A stretch of DNA of 64,000 nt from Curtobacterium flaccumfaciens (GCA_029689965.1 CP121450.1:2356001-2420000), one strand, 5' to 3'; positions 31,134 to 40,556 are shown, numbered from the stretch's first letter. The notes: generated by a model from the letters alone, not told the origin. A program made the numbers and translations.

Positions 31134-32105
31134 TCACCAGGCGTAGTCCTCCGGCGAGGGCTTGTGCCCCGGGAAGATCTCGTCGAGCCGGTCCAGCGCA
31201 CGCTGGTCGAGGCGGATGTCGACGGCGCGGACCGCGGACTCCCACTGCTCCATCGTGCGCGGGCCGGTGATCGGCGCTGTCACGCCGGGCTGGTGCAGCA
31301 GCCACGCGAGGGCGAGCTCGCCCGGGGTGTGGCCGAGCTCCTTCGCGAAGGACTCGTAGGCGGTGAGCTGGTCGCGGTGTCCCTCGACGTACTCGGCGCT
31401 GCGACCCGAGAGGCGACGCGAGCCGTTCTCGGTCTTCTCGATGACGCCGCCGAGCAGACCGCCCTGGAGCGGCGACCAGGGGATGACGCCGAGGCCGTAC
31501 TCGCGGGCGGCGGGGAGGACCTCGCGCTCGATGTCACGGACGACGAGGTTGTAGATCGACTGCTCGCTGACGAGACCGAGGGTGTGCCGGCGCGCGGCAG
31601 CCTCCTGGGCCTGGGCGATGTGCCAGCCGGCGAAGTTCGACGAGCCGACGTAGAGCACCTTGCCCTGCTGCACCGCGACATCGATCGCCTGCCAGATCTC
31701 GTCCCACGGGGTCGCACGGTCGACGTGGTGGAACTGGTACAGGTCGATGTGGTCGGTCTGGAGGCGCTGGAGGCTGGCGTCGAGGGCCTGGCGGATGTTG
31801 TAGGCGCTGAGCTTCCCGCCGTTCGGCCAGTCGATCATGTCGCCGTAGACCTTCGTCGCCAGGACGGTCTTCTCGCGACGTCCGCCGCCCTTGGCGAACC
31901 AGCGGCCGATGATCTCCTCGGTGGCGCCCTTGCCCACCGAGCCGCCGTAGCCGTTGGCGGTGTCGAAGAAGTTCACGCCGAGCTCGTGCGCCCGGTCCAT
32001 GATCGCGTGCGAGTCGTCCTCGCTGGTCTCCGGGCCGAAGTTCATCGTGCCGAGCACCGCGCGGGAGACCGACAGGCCAGTACGACCGAGGTGTGTGTAG
32101 TCCAT
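31134..32105 (-). CDS. Aldo/keto reductase
   Basis: Intact NAD(P)H-dependent oxidoreductase of 323 residues. The catalytic tetrad is visible: Asp in FFDTANGYG and its Tyr, Lys in TVLATKVYGD, His in LYQFHHVDRATPW. The YVGSSNFAGWHIAQAQ and VIPWSPLQGGLLGG segments and the C-terminal GPRTMEQWESAVRA are typical of the AKR/YajO-type group. The physiological substrate cannot be inferred. The start ATG 32105 gives MDYTHLGRTGLSVS, the standard family beginning. Divergent from the ChaB-like gene. Confidence 0.9.
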   Translation of the reverse strand: MDYTHLGRTGLSVSRAVLGTMNFGPETSEDDSHAIMDRAHELGVNFFDTANGYGGSVGKGATEEIIGRWFAKGGGRREKTVLATKVYGDMIDWPNGGKLSAYNIRQALDASLQRLQTDHIDLYQFHHVDRATPWDEIWQAIDVAVQQGKVLYVGSSNFAGWHIAQAQEAAARRHTLGLVSEQSIYNLVVRDIEREVLPAAREYGLGVIPWSPLQGGLLGGVIEKTENGSRRLSGRSAEYVEGHRDQLTAYESFAKELGHTPGELALAWLLHQPGVTAPITGPRTMEQWESAVRAVDIRLDQRALDRLDEIFPGHKPSPEDYAW

Positions 32106-32196
32106 GGATCCGGTCTACGCGAACGTGGGTGTGCGTGGCAGGCCCTGCGAGTACCTGTGGAGGGGGATAGACACCGAGTTCGACGGCGGAGCGACC

Positions 32197-32590
32197 ATGC
32201 CAGCCGAGGACGAGATCCCGAGCACCCTGCAGCGGTCGCCGAAGCACGCGCAGGAGATCTTCACGAAGGTCCTCGACTCCGCGAACGAGTCGTACGGGCC
32301 GGGAGAGCGCGCTCGTCGCACCGCGTACGCGGCGGTCAAGCGGCGAGTACGAGAAGGTCGGCGATCACTGGGAGGAGAAGAGCAGCGCCGAGCCGTCCGA
32401 CTCCGGAGCCGCCGGCTCGCGCGGCTCCGGGATGACCGAAGGCGACGTCGACGCCAACGCGTCGAAGGCACACCTGATGGACATCGCGAAGCGGCTCGAC
32501 ATCAGCGGACGCTCGACGATGCGCAAGGACGAGCTGGTCGCCGCCATACAGAAGGCCAACGACCGATCCACCGCGGACGCGCGCCGCTGA
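32197..32590 (+). CDS. chaB: ChaB family protein with C-terminal Rho N-terminal-like domain, frameshifted
   Basis: About 131 residues. The first 55 are ChaB (MPAEDEIPSTLQRSPKHAQE, ANESYGPGERARRTAYAAVK); the last 40 form a SAP/Rho-N-like fold (SKAHLMDIAKRLDISGRSTM RKDELVAAI) joined by a Ser/Gly-rich linker. ChaB was first linked to cation transport, but in actinobacteria the fused form has no proven role; nucleic-acid binding through the Rho-N domain is likely. One extra C near 32345 (GCGGCGAG) breaks the frame. ATG 32197 is supported by the family start. Confidence 0.75.
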
Positions 32591-32660
32591 GGCCAACCGC
32601 ATCGTCGGTGCATTCCCTGCGGGGAATGTGCGGCGCGCGAGTGGGAGTAGCGTGCCGGAT

Positions 32661-33628
32661 GTGAACACCCAGCTCTCCGTGGCAGCCGGATCCTCGGGTT
32701 CGGCCATCACCAGCCCGCACGCGTCCTGACCAACGACGAGCTTCTCGACCATGGTCGACACGAACGACGAGTGGATCCGCACCCGGACCGGCATCGAGAC
32801 CCGCCACATCGCCGGGCCGTCGGACACCGTCACGTCGATGGCGATCGAGGCGGCGCGGGATGCTCTCGCCGACGCCGGGGTTGCGCCGGCTGACGTCGGA
32901 CTCGTGATCGTCGCGTCCACCACGCACCGCGATCGTGCGCCGTACACCGCGGGGCGAGTGGCCGCGGCACTCGGGCTCTCGCCGTCCGCCGCGCCGATCG
33001 ACATCAACACCGCGTGCAGCGGGTTCGAGTACGGCGTCGCACTCGCTGACCAGGCGATCCGCGTCGGCTCGGCCGACACCGCCGTGGTCATCGGGTCCGA
33101 GATCCTCTCCGGGATCGTCGACTGGTCCGATCGCTCCACCTGCGTGCTCGTAGGCGACGGCGCAGGCGCGGCCGTGCTCGGCGTGAGCGACACGGCGGAG
33201 ATCGGCCCGGTGTCGTGGGGGAGCGTGCCGCACCTCGAAGAGGCCGTCCTCGTCTCAGGTGACCCCGAGCGCTTCACCCAGGAGGGCCGCTCGATCTACC
33301 GGTGGGCGATCACCGAGGCCGCGGACCACGCACGGGCAGCCGTCGCCGCGGCCGGTCTGACGCTCGACGAGATCGAGGTGTTCGCGTTCCACCAGACGAA
33401 CCTGCGGATCATCGAGCCGCTCGTCGCGGCCCTCGGCGGGGAGTCCAAGTTCGTCGTACGGGACGTCGTCGAGTCGGGGAACACCTCGGCCGCGAGTGTG
33501 CCGTTGGGGCTGTCGAAGGCGCGGGCGCGGGCGAGCTGCCCGAGGGCGTTCCCGCGCTGCTCTTCGGTTTCGGGGGTGGGTTCGCGCACGCCGGACAGGT
33601 GGTGACGACGCCGGTGCGGGCGCGCTGA
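32661..33628 (+). CDS. fabH: Beta-ketoacyl-ACP synthase III, frameshifted
   Basis: Condenses acetyl-CoA (or branched acyl-CoA) with malonyl-ACP to start fatty-acid synthesis, about 320 residues. The catalytic triad is Cys in DINTACSGFEYG, His in VFAFHQTNLRI and Asn in ESGNTSAASVPLGL; GGFAHAGQVVTT is the end. The GTG at 32661 begins MNTQLSVAAGS. Frame breaks: near 32690, at 32740 (GAGCTTCTCG for GAGCTCTCG, an inserted T at AGCT) and near 33530. It lies away from other fab genes, so it may be an accessory KASIII. The residues WIRTRTGIETRHIAG fit the family. Confidence 0.85.
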
Positions 33629-33646
33629 CCAGGGGCTGACCGACGG

Positions 33647-33690
33647 ACGGACTGGAGGCGCGGGGCCCGTCGGCATCGCGCCTCCGGCCC
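33647..33690. repeat. Degenerate palindrome after fabH
   Basis: CGGACTGGAGGCGCGGGGCCC pairs imperfectly with CGGCATCGCGCCTCCGGCCCG. It is a decayed copy of the element at 11631 and 20363, 19 bp after the fabH stop and directly before the 17-bp tandem array. Confidence 0.5.
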
Positions 33691-33843
33691 GGCGTGTGGT
33701 CCGGTCGGGCGTGTGGTCCGGTCCGGCGTCTGGTCCGGTCGGGCGTGTGGTCCGGTCGGGCGTGTGGTCCGGTCGGGCGTGTGGTCCGGTCGGGCGTGTG
33801 GTCCGGTCCGGCGTGTGGTCCGGTCCGGCGTCTGGTCCTGTCG
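33691..33843. repeat. 17-bp tandem array, nine units
   Basis: Nine units of GGCGTGTGGTCCGGTCG begin at 33691, 33708, 33725, 33742, 33759, 33776, 33793, 33810 and 33827. Variants change only the last base (G/C) and one internal base (GTG to GTC). It lies between the convergent fabH and EcsC genes, past the restored EcsC stop, so it is non-coding. Confidence 0.9.
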
Positions 33844-33874
33844 GGCCGGCGCCGCGAGCGACCGGTTCGGTCCG

Positions 33875-34786
33875 TCAGACCGTGTCGTCGGTGTGGTCGG
33901 GGTGTCGGCCCAGAGGTCCTCGCGACCCTTGCGGCGCGGGATGGCCCGGCGATCCCCGGGGCTCTCGTCTGCTTGGGCGCCTTGACCGGCTTGGGCTCCT
34001 TCGACTGCTTCGGTTCCTTCGGTTCGAGCACGATGGGGAACTGGGCCGGCGGAAGCCCGAACCCGGTGCGGGACGCCTGCACGACCTTCCGCCCGAGCGT
34101 GTGGTTCCCGAGGCCACCGACGGCGGCGCCGATGCCGAACGGGAGCGCCCGCCCGACGATCGTCGTCCCCTGCCGGGCGGCGAAGCGCTTGATGAACTGA
34201 TCGCGCACCTGTCCGCCGATCCCGTTGACGACCTGCTTCGGCAGCGAGGACGTCACCATCTCGCCCCAGAACGCCGTCCGGACCTGGCCGCCGGCGATCT
34301 GTCCCGCAAGCTGGTTGATGAGCTGTGTGCCGGGTGTGCCGAGGATCATCGCCATCACGAGCGTGCGTGCCCGTTCGGGTCGTCGAGCGCGATGCCGTGC
34401 ACTTCGGTCACGGACTGCGCGAAGAGTGCGGTCGTTTCGAGGAACCCGACGGTCTCCGCCCCGCTCAACCCGAGGGCCGCTGCCATGCCCACGCCTGGGA
34501 TGACCGCGCTCGCGCCGACGGCCGCACCGCCCGTCGTCACCGCCGTGAGGTACTGCCGCTCGAGGATCTGGATGATCTCGGCCGGCGAGGAGTCCGGGTG
34601 CCGCCGTCGGAGTGCGCGGACGTGGGCGACCACGACGGGGCGCTGGACGCTCAGCACGCGGTCGAGCATCTTCACCCAACCGGTCGGTTGCTGCTCGGCG
34701 GTGCGTGCGTCGGGGTCGTCGGGGTTGGAGGCCACAGGCGCTGCCGGCATGGGAACGATCGCCTGGTCCTTCTGATCGCGGGCCAT
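33875..34786 (-). CDS. EcsC family protein, frameshifted
   Basis: About 303 residues joined, EcsC family (PF12787), unknown role at membranes. After MARDQKDQAIVPMPAAPVAS comes LERQYLTAVTTGGAAVGASA, a hydrophobic loop ASAVIPGVGMAAALGLSGAE, and the later IGGQVRDQFIKRFAARQGT and PFGIGAAVGGLGNHTLGRKV, which are typical of the family. The C-terminus is a Lys/Pro tail (KEPKQSKEPKPVKAPKQ) ending, after restoring lost bases near 33960 and 33892, in EDLWADTPDHTDDTV. A further break lies near 34365 (GGG for GGGG). The stop at 33875 leaves the tandem array outside the gene. Confidence 0.72.
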
Positions 34787-34846
34787 GCCGATGACGGTAC
34801 GCCGCTCGCATGGGAGGTCCGTCGGCCGGCGCGCGCTCGGACCGGT

Positions 34847-35798
34847 TCACCGGCAGGGGATCCCTGCGCGGAGGAGCTTCACGCGGAGACGCTCGGGATC
34901 CATGAGGTCCGCCCAGGTCACACGGACGACGGTGCGGACCTCGGGGAACGACCGGACGAAGTCCTCGCGTTGCTTCTCCTGCCAGTGGGCGTCCGCGGTC
35001 GTCCGCCCGTCGAGCATCGCTTCGTCCTCGTACTTCGCTCGCCCGTCGACCTCCACGACGACGCCCTGCTCCGGGAACCAGAAGTCGACGATCGCCGTGC
35101 GTTCCCGGGGCGGGCGAACACATGCTGCTGTATCGGCTCCGGGACCCGAGCTGCCGGAACCGCACCCGGCAGACCGACTCCGCCGGCGACCCCGACGACG
35201 CCGACCCCATCCCGATCGCCACGGCCACTTTGTCGCTGCCCCGTGTCGGTCGCGCGGACAGTTCGTCCTCGAGCATCGACCGGAGCGCGCGTCGGCTGTG
35301 GAGCGCTGCGTCGATCATCGGTACCGAGTCGACGAGCGCGACGGTCGAGGCGATGTCGACGAGCGTCCGGACCAGCGAGGTCGTCCGCGCGCCGGCGAAC
35401 TCGACGGGCGTCGTCGGTGGCAGGCCGGCCCATCGAGACGGTGGCTCGTTCGCGGCCACGTGAACGCGCTGCAGGGCAGTGGTCTCGCCACGTGCACGAC
35501 GGGGATCGGTCACGTCCACCTTGCCGGGAAGTCGTCCGACGAACGGCAGGCCGTGCACCGCGGCCGCGGACCCGTGCGAGATCTCGACCGGCGGACGGAT
35601 CGACGGCACGGTCGCACGGATGAGCAGGAGATGGCGTTCCTCGGGCCGGAGGCGCTCCACGTGCTCCGGTCTGACGAGGACACCCGGGCGGATCGCGACG
35701 AGTTCACCACGGTGGACCTGGCGCTGCAGCGCGCGGCGTTCAGCGCTGGGGTGCCCACCGGTACGGATGAGCGGGACGGCGAGGACTCGATCGTGCAT
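34847..35798 (-). CDS. AbiEi-like / DUF559 endonuclease-domain protein, frameshifted
   Basis: About 316 residues joined. The N-terminus (MHDRVLAVPLIRTGGHPSAE, RRALQRQVHRGELVAIRPGV) is the winged-helix AbiEi_1 type, followed by ISHGSAAAVHGLPFVG and RTLVDIASTVALVDSVPMID. The C-terminus is a DUF559/very-short-patch-repair-like PD-(D/E)XK fold: VDFWFPEQGVVVEVDGRAKY with the Asp and Glu of the active site. This architecture is common and multi-copy in Microbacteriaceae; despite the AbiEi name no toxin partner lies next to it. Frame breaks fall near 35110-35150. Function unknown. Confidence 0.65.
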
Positions 35799-35900
35799 GC
35801 CGTAACCGTGCCGTGTCGGTCGGTACCACGCTGCGGGCGTGGAGCGATCTGTGGATGGCGAGCCGTGCCTCCAGGCTGTGGAGGGGGAGCACGGATGCAA

Positions 35901-36022
35901 GGTGCGACAACGTCGGTGTCGCGCGACAGCGGACTTGTCGCTGGCCCGCGCGCGCAACTGTTGCGGACGCGCGGCGACGACGACTCCGATGTCGTACGAC
36001 GTCGGAGTCGTCGTTCCGAGTC
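35901..36022 (+). repeat. Dispersed element, copy C
   Basis: About 122 bp from GGTGCGACAACGTCGGTGTC to TCGTCGTTCCGAGTC (ending 36022). It aligns with the reverse complement of copy A and shares the right end with copy B, but its left terminal repeat is decayed. It occupies the 306-bp gap between the DUF559 gene and the end of fliW; the rest of the gap is a GC-only stretch (36040-36100) of CCGCCGC runs, and I see no gene there. Confidence 0.65.
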
Positions 36023-36104
36023 TGGCGCCGCCGCTACGCCGCCGCCGCTGCGCCGCCCGCCCGCCCGCGGCCGCGCCGCGCCGCCCGCGCCGCGCCGCGC
36101 GGCG

Positions 36105-36473
36105 TCAGCGGCGCGCGAGCTCCGCGCGCAGCGGCAGGTCCTGGTCCTCCAGGATGAGCTGCGCGCCGGCCGAGGTCCGGGCGTTCACGACGATCGGCGC
36201 GAGCAGGTTCACGGTCGTGCCGGACTCGCCCGGGTTGGCGACGACGAGCAGCACCGCGTCCTCGGCCGACGTCAGGCCGAGGCCAGCCGCCTGCTCGTCC
36301 GTGAGCTCGGGGGAGTACGAGGGCAGGTGTACCGCGGCGTCGAGCACGAACAACCGGGCGTCCTCGCCGACGAGGGTGAACAGCCCCTCGGCGCCCTCCA
36401 CCGGCGTCAGGGTGAAGACGGACGCCGGCGACAGGCCGAACGGCGGGACGGCGAAGGTCAGGTCGATGCTCAT
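36105..36473 (-). CDS. fliW: Flagellar assembly factor FliW
   Basis: Intact, 122 residues. FliW binds flagellin and, in Gram-positives, antagonises the translational repressor CsrA. The order ILTFAVPPFGLSPAS-type start (MSIDLTFAVPPFGLSPASVF), FTLVGEDARLFVLDAAVHLP and VNLLAPIVVNARTSAGAQLI, where the NLLAPIVVN strand is the family hallmark, is clear. The ATG (36471-36473) overlaps the flgL stop, so it is the last gene of the flgN-flgK-flgL-fliW operon. No csrA follows it here, unlike in many Gram-positive clusters. Confidence 0.9.
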   Translation of the reverse strand: MSIDLTFAVPPFGLSPASVFTLTPVEGAEGLFTLVGEDARLFVLDAAVHLPSYSPELTDEQAAGLGLTSAEDAVLLVVANPGESGTTVNLLAPIVVNARTSAGAQLILEDQDLPLRAELARR

Positions 36474-37351
36474 GACAGGTAGTCCATCAGGGTCGGCTGC
36501 AAGACCTTCGCGGTGACGGCGAGGGCTGCCTGGTAGTTGGTCTGCTGCACCTGCAGGTCGAGGACGGCCTTCGCGAGGTCCTTGTCCTCGATGCCCGCGC
36601 GCCGGCTCTCCAGCGAGACGGTGGCGCTCTTCAGCGAGTCCTGGGCGGACAGGGCGGCGGCGTGCCGGACACCCACGTCGGCCTGGGCGCCGCGCACGGT
36701 GCTGATGGCGGCGTCGACGTCGTTGATGCGGGGGTTCGTGTTCACGCCGTTCTGCAGGTCGCCGACGATCGAGTCGATCATCGCGAAGACGGACGATCCA
36801 CCGGAACCGAAGACCGCTGCACCCGACGTGTCGACCCGCACGGTCGTGCCGTCGCCGATGCGCCGGGTGACGTCGGTGCCGGCGGACGCCCAGCCCGTGG
36901 ACGGGTCGTAGGCGGTCGACTCCGTCGAGGACCCGGCGAAGACGGAGCGCGTGCCGTAGGTCGTGTTCGCCTGCGACTGCAGCTCGGACTTCAGGGACTG
37001 GAACTGCGTGATGAACGCGTCTCGGTCGGTGTCGCTCATGGTGCCGCTGTTCGCCGCCTGCACGGTGAGGTCACGCACGCTGTTGAGCACCGAGTAGACG
37101 CTCGACAGCGCACTGTCGGTCGTGGCGAGCCAGCCGACGGCGTCGTTCGCGTTCCGCGTGTACTGCGCCGCAGCGGCCTGCTCCTTGCGGACCTGCATCG
37201 ACGACGCGGTGCCGACCGGGTCGTCGGACGGACGCTGGATGTTCTTCAGCGACGTCGCCTGCTCGGTGAGCTGCGCGACCTTCGCCGCGCCGGCCTGCAG
37301 CCGCGCGGACGCGGCCGCCATCGACATCTGGGTGGTCACCCGGGTGATCAC
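36470..37351 (-). CDS. flgL: Flagellar hook-associated protein 3 FlgL
   Basis: Intact, 293 residues. Joins hook to filament as the outer junction protein, exported through the flagellar apparatus. The N-terminus MITRVTTQMSMAAASARLQA and coiled region NIQRPSDDPVGTASSMQVRK are the conserved flagellin-like D0/D1 part, mirrored by the C-terminal helix SRRAGIEDKDLAKAVLDLQV and YQAALAVTAKVLQPTLMDYL. The GTG start at 37351 is preceded by GGGAGGAG lying in the end of flgK, 2 bp away. Confidence 0.93.
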   Translation of the reverse strand: MITRVTTQMSMAAASARLQAGAAKVAQLTEQATSLKNIQRPSDDPVGTASSMQVRKEQAAAAQYTRNANDAVGWLATTDSALSSVYSVLNSVRDLTVQAANSGTMSDTDRDAFITQFQSLKSELQSQANTTYGTRSVFAGSSTESTAYDPSTGWASAGTDVTRRIGDGTTVRVDTSGAAVFGSGGSSVFAMIDSIVGDLQNGVNTNPRINDVDAAISTVRGAQADVGVRHAAALSAQDSLKSATVSLESRRAGIEDKDLAKAVLDLQVQQTNYQAALAVTAKVLQPTLMDYLS

Positions 37352-37353
37352 GA

Positions 37354-38773
37354 TCAGCTCCTCCCGACGAGTCCGACGCGGTTGATGATGGTGTCGAGCA
37401 TCTCGTCGACGGCGGTCAGGACCCGCGCGGCGCCCTGGTACGCGTGCTGGTAGCTCAGCAGGTTCACGTTCTCCTCGTCGAGGTCGACGCCGGCGCTCGA
37501 CTGCTGCTGCTTGGTCGCGTTGGTCAGGGCGAGTCCGGTGAGCGTCGATTCCGACGAGGCCGACCTGGAGGCCGTGCCCACCCCCGCCACGAAGGTCGCC
37601 CAAGCGCGGTCGGCACCGTCGGACGCCGTGCCGAGTCGCGAGATCGCGTCGGCGAACGAGTCGTCGAGCTTCTCCCTCCGCGTTCCGCGTCGCCAGCCCG
37701 TTGCCGTCCGTCGGCACGACGCCCAGGCCCTGTGCGGCCGGGACGCCGGACGCGAGCGAGAAGAACGCGGTGCCCGTCGCACCGGTCGGTGTGGTGCCGG
37801 TCGCGTGCACGGTGTTGACGGCGGTCGCGAGCTTCGTCGCCACCTGGTCGTACGACGCGGAGGCCTCGGCCAGGGCACCGCCCGTCCCGTCCGCGGTGGC
37901 CGGTGCCAGCAGCGAGAGGTTCCCGCCGATCGACCCGCCGGACAGCGACACCGCGCCGGCCGTGCCGGAGGTCCAGGTGAGGGTCACCGGTGCGCCGTCG
38001 GCCAGCCGCTGCCCTCCGCCGAGTGTCACGGAGCGCGCGTCGCTGCCCTGCACGATGGCGTTGCCGCCGATCAGGACGTCCACGGTGCCGTCCGTGTTCT
38101 GCCGGACCGTGCCGCCGGCGAGCGACGCGATCTGCTGGGTGAGCTGGTCCCGCTGGTCCATCAGCTCGTTCGCGTTGCCGCCCGAGGCGAGGGCGGTGCG
38201 GATCCGACCGTTGAGGTCGGCGACCTGCGACGCCGCGTCGTTGAGCTGCCGCACCTGCCCGTCGACGGTGCCGCGGACGCTGGACCACTGTGCGTCGATC
38301 GCCTTCGAGCCGCTCGCGAGCGCACTCGCCACGGTCGTCGCGGCGCCGATGACCGCACTCGCGGCTCCGGGGTCGTCCGGGTGCGTGGACAGCTCGCTCC
38401 ACGAGGACCAGAAGGCGTCGAGCTTCGTGGCGAGTCCGTCGTCGCCGGGCTCGTTCAGACCCGTCTCGAGCGCGGAGAGTGCAGCGGCGCGGGCGTCGGC
38501 GTAGGCCGAGGAACCGGCGGCGACGCGGACGCCGGCGTCGAGCGTGAGCGAGGCGAGGCGCGCGATGCCGTCCACCGAGACGCCCTGCCCGGCCAGCGCA
38601 GCGGTCCCGCGCACGAACCCGGTCTGGGCGGCGGCGATCGACGACTGCGTGACACGCTGACGGGTGTACCCGGCGGTGCCGGCGTTGGCCATGTTCTGTC
38701 CGGTGACGTCGATCCCGGCGCGGGCCGCGGCCAGGCCGGAGTACGCGGTGGCGAGGGATCCGAAGGTGCTCAC
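37354..38773 (-). CDS. flgK: Flagellar hook-associated protein 1 FlgK, frameshifted
   Basis: About 473 residues joined; the first hook-filament junction protein. The N-terminus FGSLATAYSGLAAARAGIDV TGQNMANAGTAGYTRQRV is the conserved D0 rod/hook signature, and the C-terminus LSYQHAYQGAARVLTAVDEM with DTIINRVG closes the family fold. The frame breaks near 37675 in the EGE/REKLDDSF region, beside an AGCTTC. The start is GTG 38773 (or 38776); the first stop codon upstream belongs to flgN, 8 bp away. Middle operon gene. Confidence 0.9.
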
Positions 38774-38780
38774 CACGGTG

Positions 38781-39266
38781 CTACAGCGTCCCCTCGAAGA
38801 GACGCGCTCCGTCCGAGCCCGTGCCCGACGTCCCCGCGGCGTCGTAGGTGGCGGCACCGGTGACGGACCCGGCGAGGGTCTCCTCGGTCGCCTGCGCGGC
38901 GGCACGGAGGAAGCGGTCGTTCTCGTCGCGGAGGGCCCCGATCCGCGTGGTCAGTTCGACCATGGCGGCGAGGTGCGCCGCGAGGATCTCACCCCAGGGG
39001 CCGCCCGGCGCCGCGGCGATGACCTCGCGCAGGGGAGCGTCGGCGGGGACGCCCCACTCCTCGGCGACCTCGGCGCTCGACGCCGCCCGCTCGAGTCCGG
39101 TGCTGCGGAGGCGTTCGAGGACCTGCTCGACCTCGCGGCTCGCGTGCGAGACCCAGCGGGAGCGTCCGGCCGCGAGCAGCAGCTGTTCCTCCTCGAGCTT
39201 GAAGGTGAGCAGCTCGAGCAGTTCGCGTTCGCGCCAGAGCACGGCGGACAGTTCGTTCACGCTCAT
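38781..39266 (-). CDS. flgN: Flagellar protein FlgN (export chaperone)
   Basis: Intact, 161 residues, all-helical. FlgN chaperones FlgK and FlgL, the two proteins encoded just downstream, to the export gate. MSVNELSAVLWRERELLELL TFKLEEEQLLLAAGRSRW is the typical amphipathic start of FlgN-family proteins, followed by VSHASREVEQVLERLRSTGL and a loosely conserved, Ser/Gly/Thr-rich end. GGGAGGAGCTG precedes the ATG. It is the first gene of the minus-strand operon, 47 bp downstream of a sigma-28-like promoter. Confidence 0.83.
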   Translation of the reverse strand: MSVNELSAVLWRERELLELLTFKLEEEQLLLAAGRSRWVSHASREVEQVLERLRSTGLERAASSAEVAEEWGVPADAPLREVIAAAPGGPWGEILAAHLAAMVELTTRIGALRDENDRFLRAAAQATEETLAGSVTGAATYDAAGTSGTGSDGARLFEGTL

Positions 39267-39312
39267 CAGCTCCTCCCGGTGGGTGTGTCGGTCATCCTGC
39301 GGACAGCGGGAC

Positions 39313-39339
39313 CTATCGGGTCGCCGATGCCGGGCGTAA
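39313..39339 (-). promoter_or_regulatory. Sigma-28-type promoter for flgN-flgK-flgL-fliW
   Basis: On the minus strand TTAC (39339-39336), 15 nt, then CCCGATAG (39320-39313). The Gram-positive sigma-D/28 consensus is TAAA-N15-GCCGATAT. It lies 46 bp before the flgN start. Matching sites precede fliC and flgB. The rest of the 430-bp gap to the sigma gene shows no gene; a lone GCCGATAC at 39512 on the plus strand has no matching -35. Confidence 0.5.
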
Positions 39340-39697
39340 GCAGCGGCGGGCCGGACCGCGCGGGGCGGACAGGAGCAGCGCCTCCAGGCAACCACCCGAT
39401 CGGGGGCCAAGAACGACCGTTCCCAACGTCGTGTCCCCCAAATGCCGACTGCGAACGGGCCGGCTCACCCCCGCACTGGGGACGGTTGAGGACCCGTACA
39501 GACCGTTGCCAGCCGATACATTCGAAACGCACCGCGGATCTGGTGGAGATCACCGGCCCGCACCGCGTCGCAGGGGCGCGGACGTGCACCACCCGGAGGG
39601 AACCGGGTGGCACTTCGACGTACGCACCGGTCCTCCGAGGCCGGTGTCGGGCGTGCCCAGGGACGGGTCAGTGATGTCAGGCGACCAGGGGATCAGC

Positions 39698-40513
39698 ATG
39701 GACCGGAACGACCGCAACGCGATGATCGTCGAGCACCTCCCGCTCGTGGGCTACATCGTCGCCGACGTCCGGGCCCGTGCCACGCACCTCGACCGCGACG
39801 ACCTCGCCGCCGTCGGCTCGCTCGCGCTCGTCGCCGCTGCCCAATCGTTCGATCCCGGCCTCGGCGTCCCGTTCGGCGCGTACGCCCGTACCCGCATCAC
39901 GGGGGCGATCGCCGACGACATGCGCTCCGCGGACTGGGCGTCGCGCGGCACCCGCAAGCGCATCCGAGAGACCCTGGCCACGCAGGAGGCGCTGTCCGCC
40001 CGGCTCGGCCGCAACGTCGGCGTGCAGGAGATCGCGGATGCGATGGGCGTCGACCGGCAGACCGCCGCCGACGCGATGAGCGACGCCGCCCGCACCGTGA
40101 CGCCGATCGACGAGACCGTGCACGACGTCCTCGCGGCCGATCTGCCGCTGCCCGGGGAGGACCTGCTCGAGGCGGAGCGGCGCCGGTACCTGCGCGCCGC
40201 CGTCGATGCCCTGCCCGAGCGCATGCGCTTCATCGTCGAGAACGTGTACTTCGGCGACCGAACCGTGACCGAGGTCGCCGCCGAGCTCGGCATCACGCAC
40301 TCCGCGGTGTCGCAGCAGCGGTCCGAGGCGATGCGCCTGCTCCGCGACGGTCTCACCGCGCACTACGGCGACGAGGGCGTCGTCGTGGAGCCGGCGTCGC
40401 GGACGACCGCCGCACGCCGGAGCGCCTACCTGGCACGGGTCGCCGCGAACGCCGCCGCCGGTGTCGCCCGCGCCGTGCACGACGCCACCACCCCGGTGGT
40501 GGCGGCGAGCTGA
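39698..40513 (+). CDS. fliA: FliA/WhiG-type RNA polymerase sigma factor (sigma-28)
   Basis: Intact, 271 residues (279 from ATG 39674). Directs RNA polymerase to late flagellar promoters. Region 2: MIVEHLPLVGYIVADVRARA and AQSFDPGLGVPFGAYARTRI TGAIADDMR, the hallmark of the FliA/WhiG group; region 3: LSARLGRNVGVQEIADAMGV; region 4: TVTEVAAELGITHSAVSQQR. AGGGGATCAGC precedes ATG 39698, which I prefer. The C-terminal 40 residues (TTAARRSAYLARVAANAAAG) exceed the family and look disordered. It lies at the fork between the two flagellar operons. Confidence 0.88.
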   Translation: MDRNDRNAMIVEHLPLVGYIVADVRARATHLDRDDLAAVGSLALVAAAQSFDPGLGVPFGAYARTRITGAIADDMRSADWASRGTRKRIRETLATQEALSARLGRNVGVQEIADAMGVDRQTAADAMSDAARTVTPIDETVHDVLAADLPLPGEDLLEAERRRYLRAAVDALPERMRFIVENVYFGDRTVTEVAAELGITHSAVSQQRSEAMRLLRDGLTAHYGDEGVVVEPASRTTAARRSAYLARVAANAAAGVARAVHDATTPVVAAS

Positions 40514-40556
40514 GACCTCGACGAGTCGATCTCCCCAGAAAACCTCGTCGATCCCC

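Noticed and set aside
33691-33843. CRISPR-like array
   Set aside because: Units are contiguous and nearly identical with no unique spacers, and no cas genes are near. It is a simple tandem repeat. The same applies to the 19-bp array at 5882.
34847-35798. AbiE-type toxin-antitoxin system
   Set aside because: The N-terminus is AbiEi-like, but the C-terminus is DUF559 and no AbiEii nucleotidyltransferase gene adjoins it.
39512-39519. Sigma-28 promoter for the sigma gene (GCCGATAC)
   Set aside because: The -10 word is good, but nothing like TAAA/TAAC lies 15 bp upstream. I mention it only in passing.
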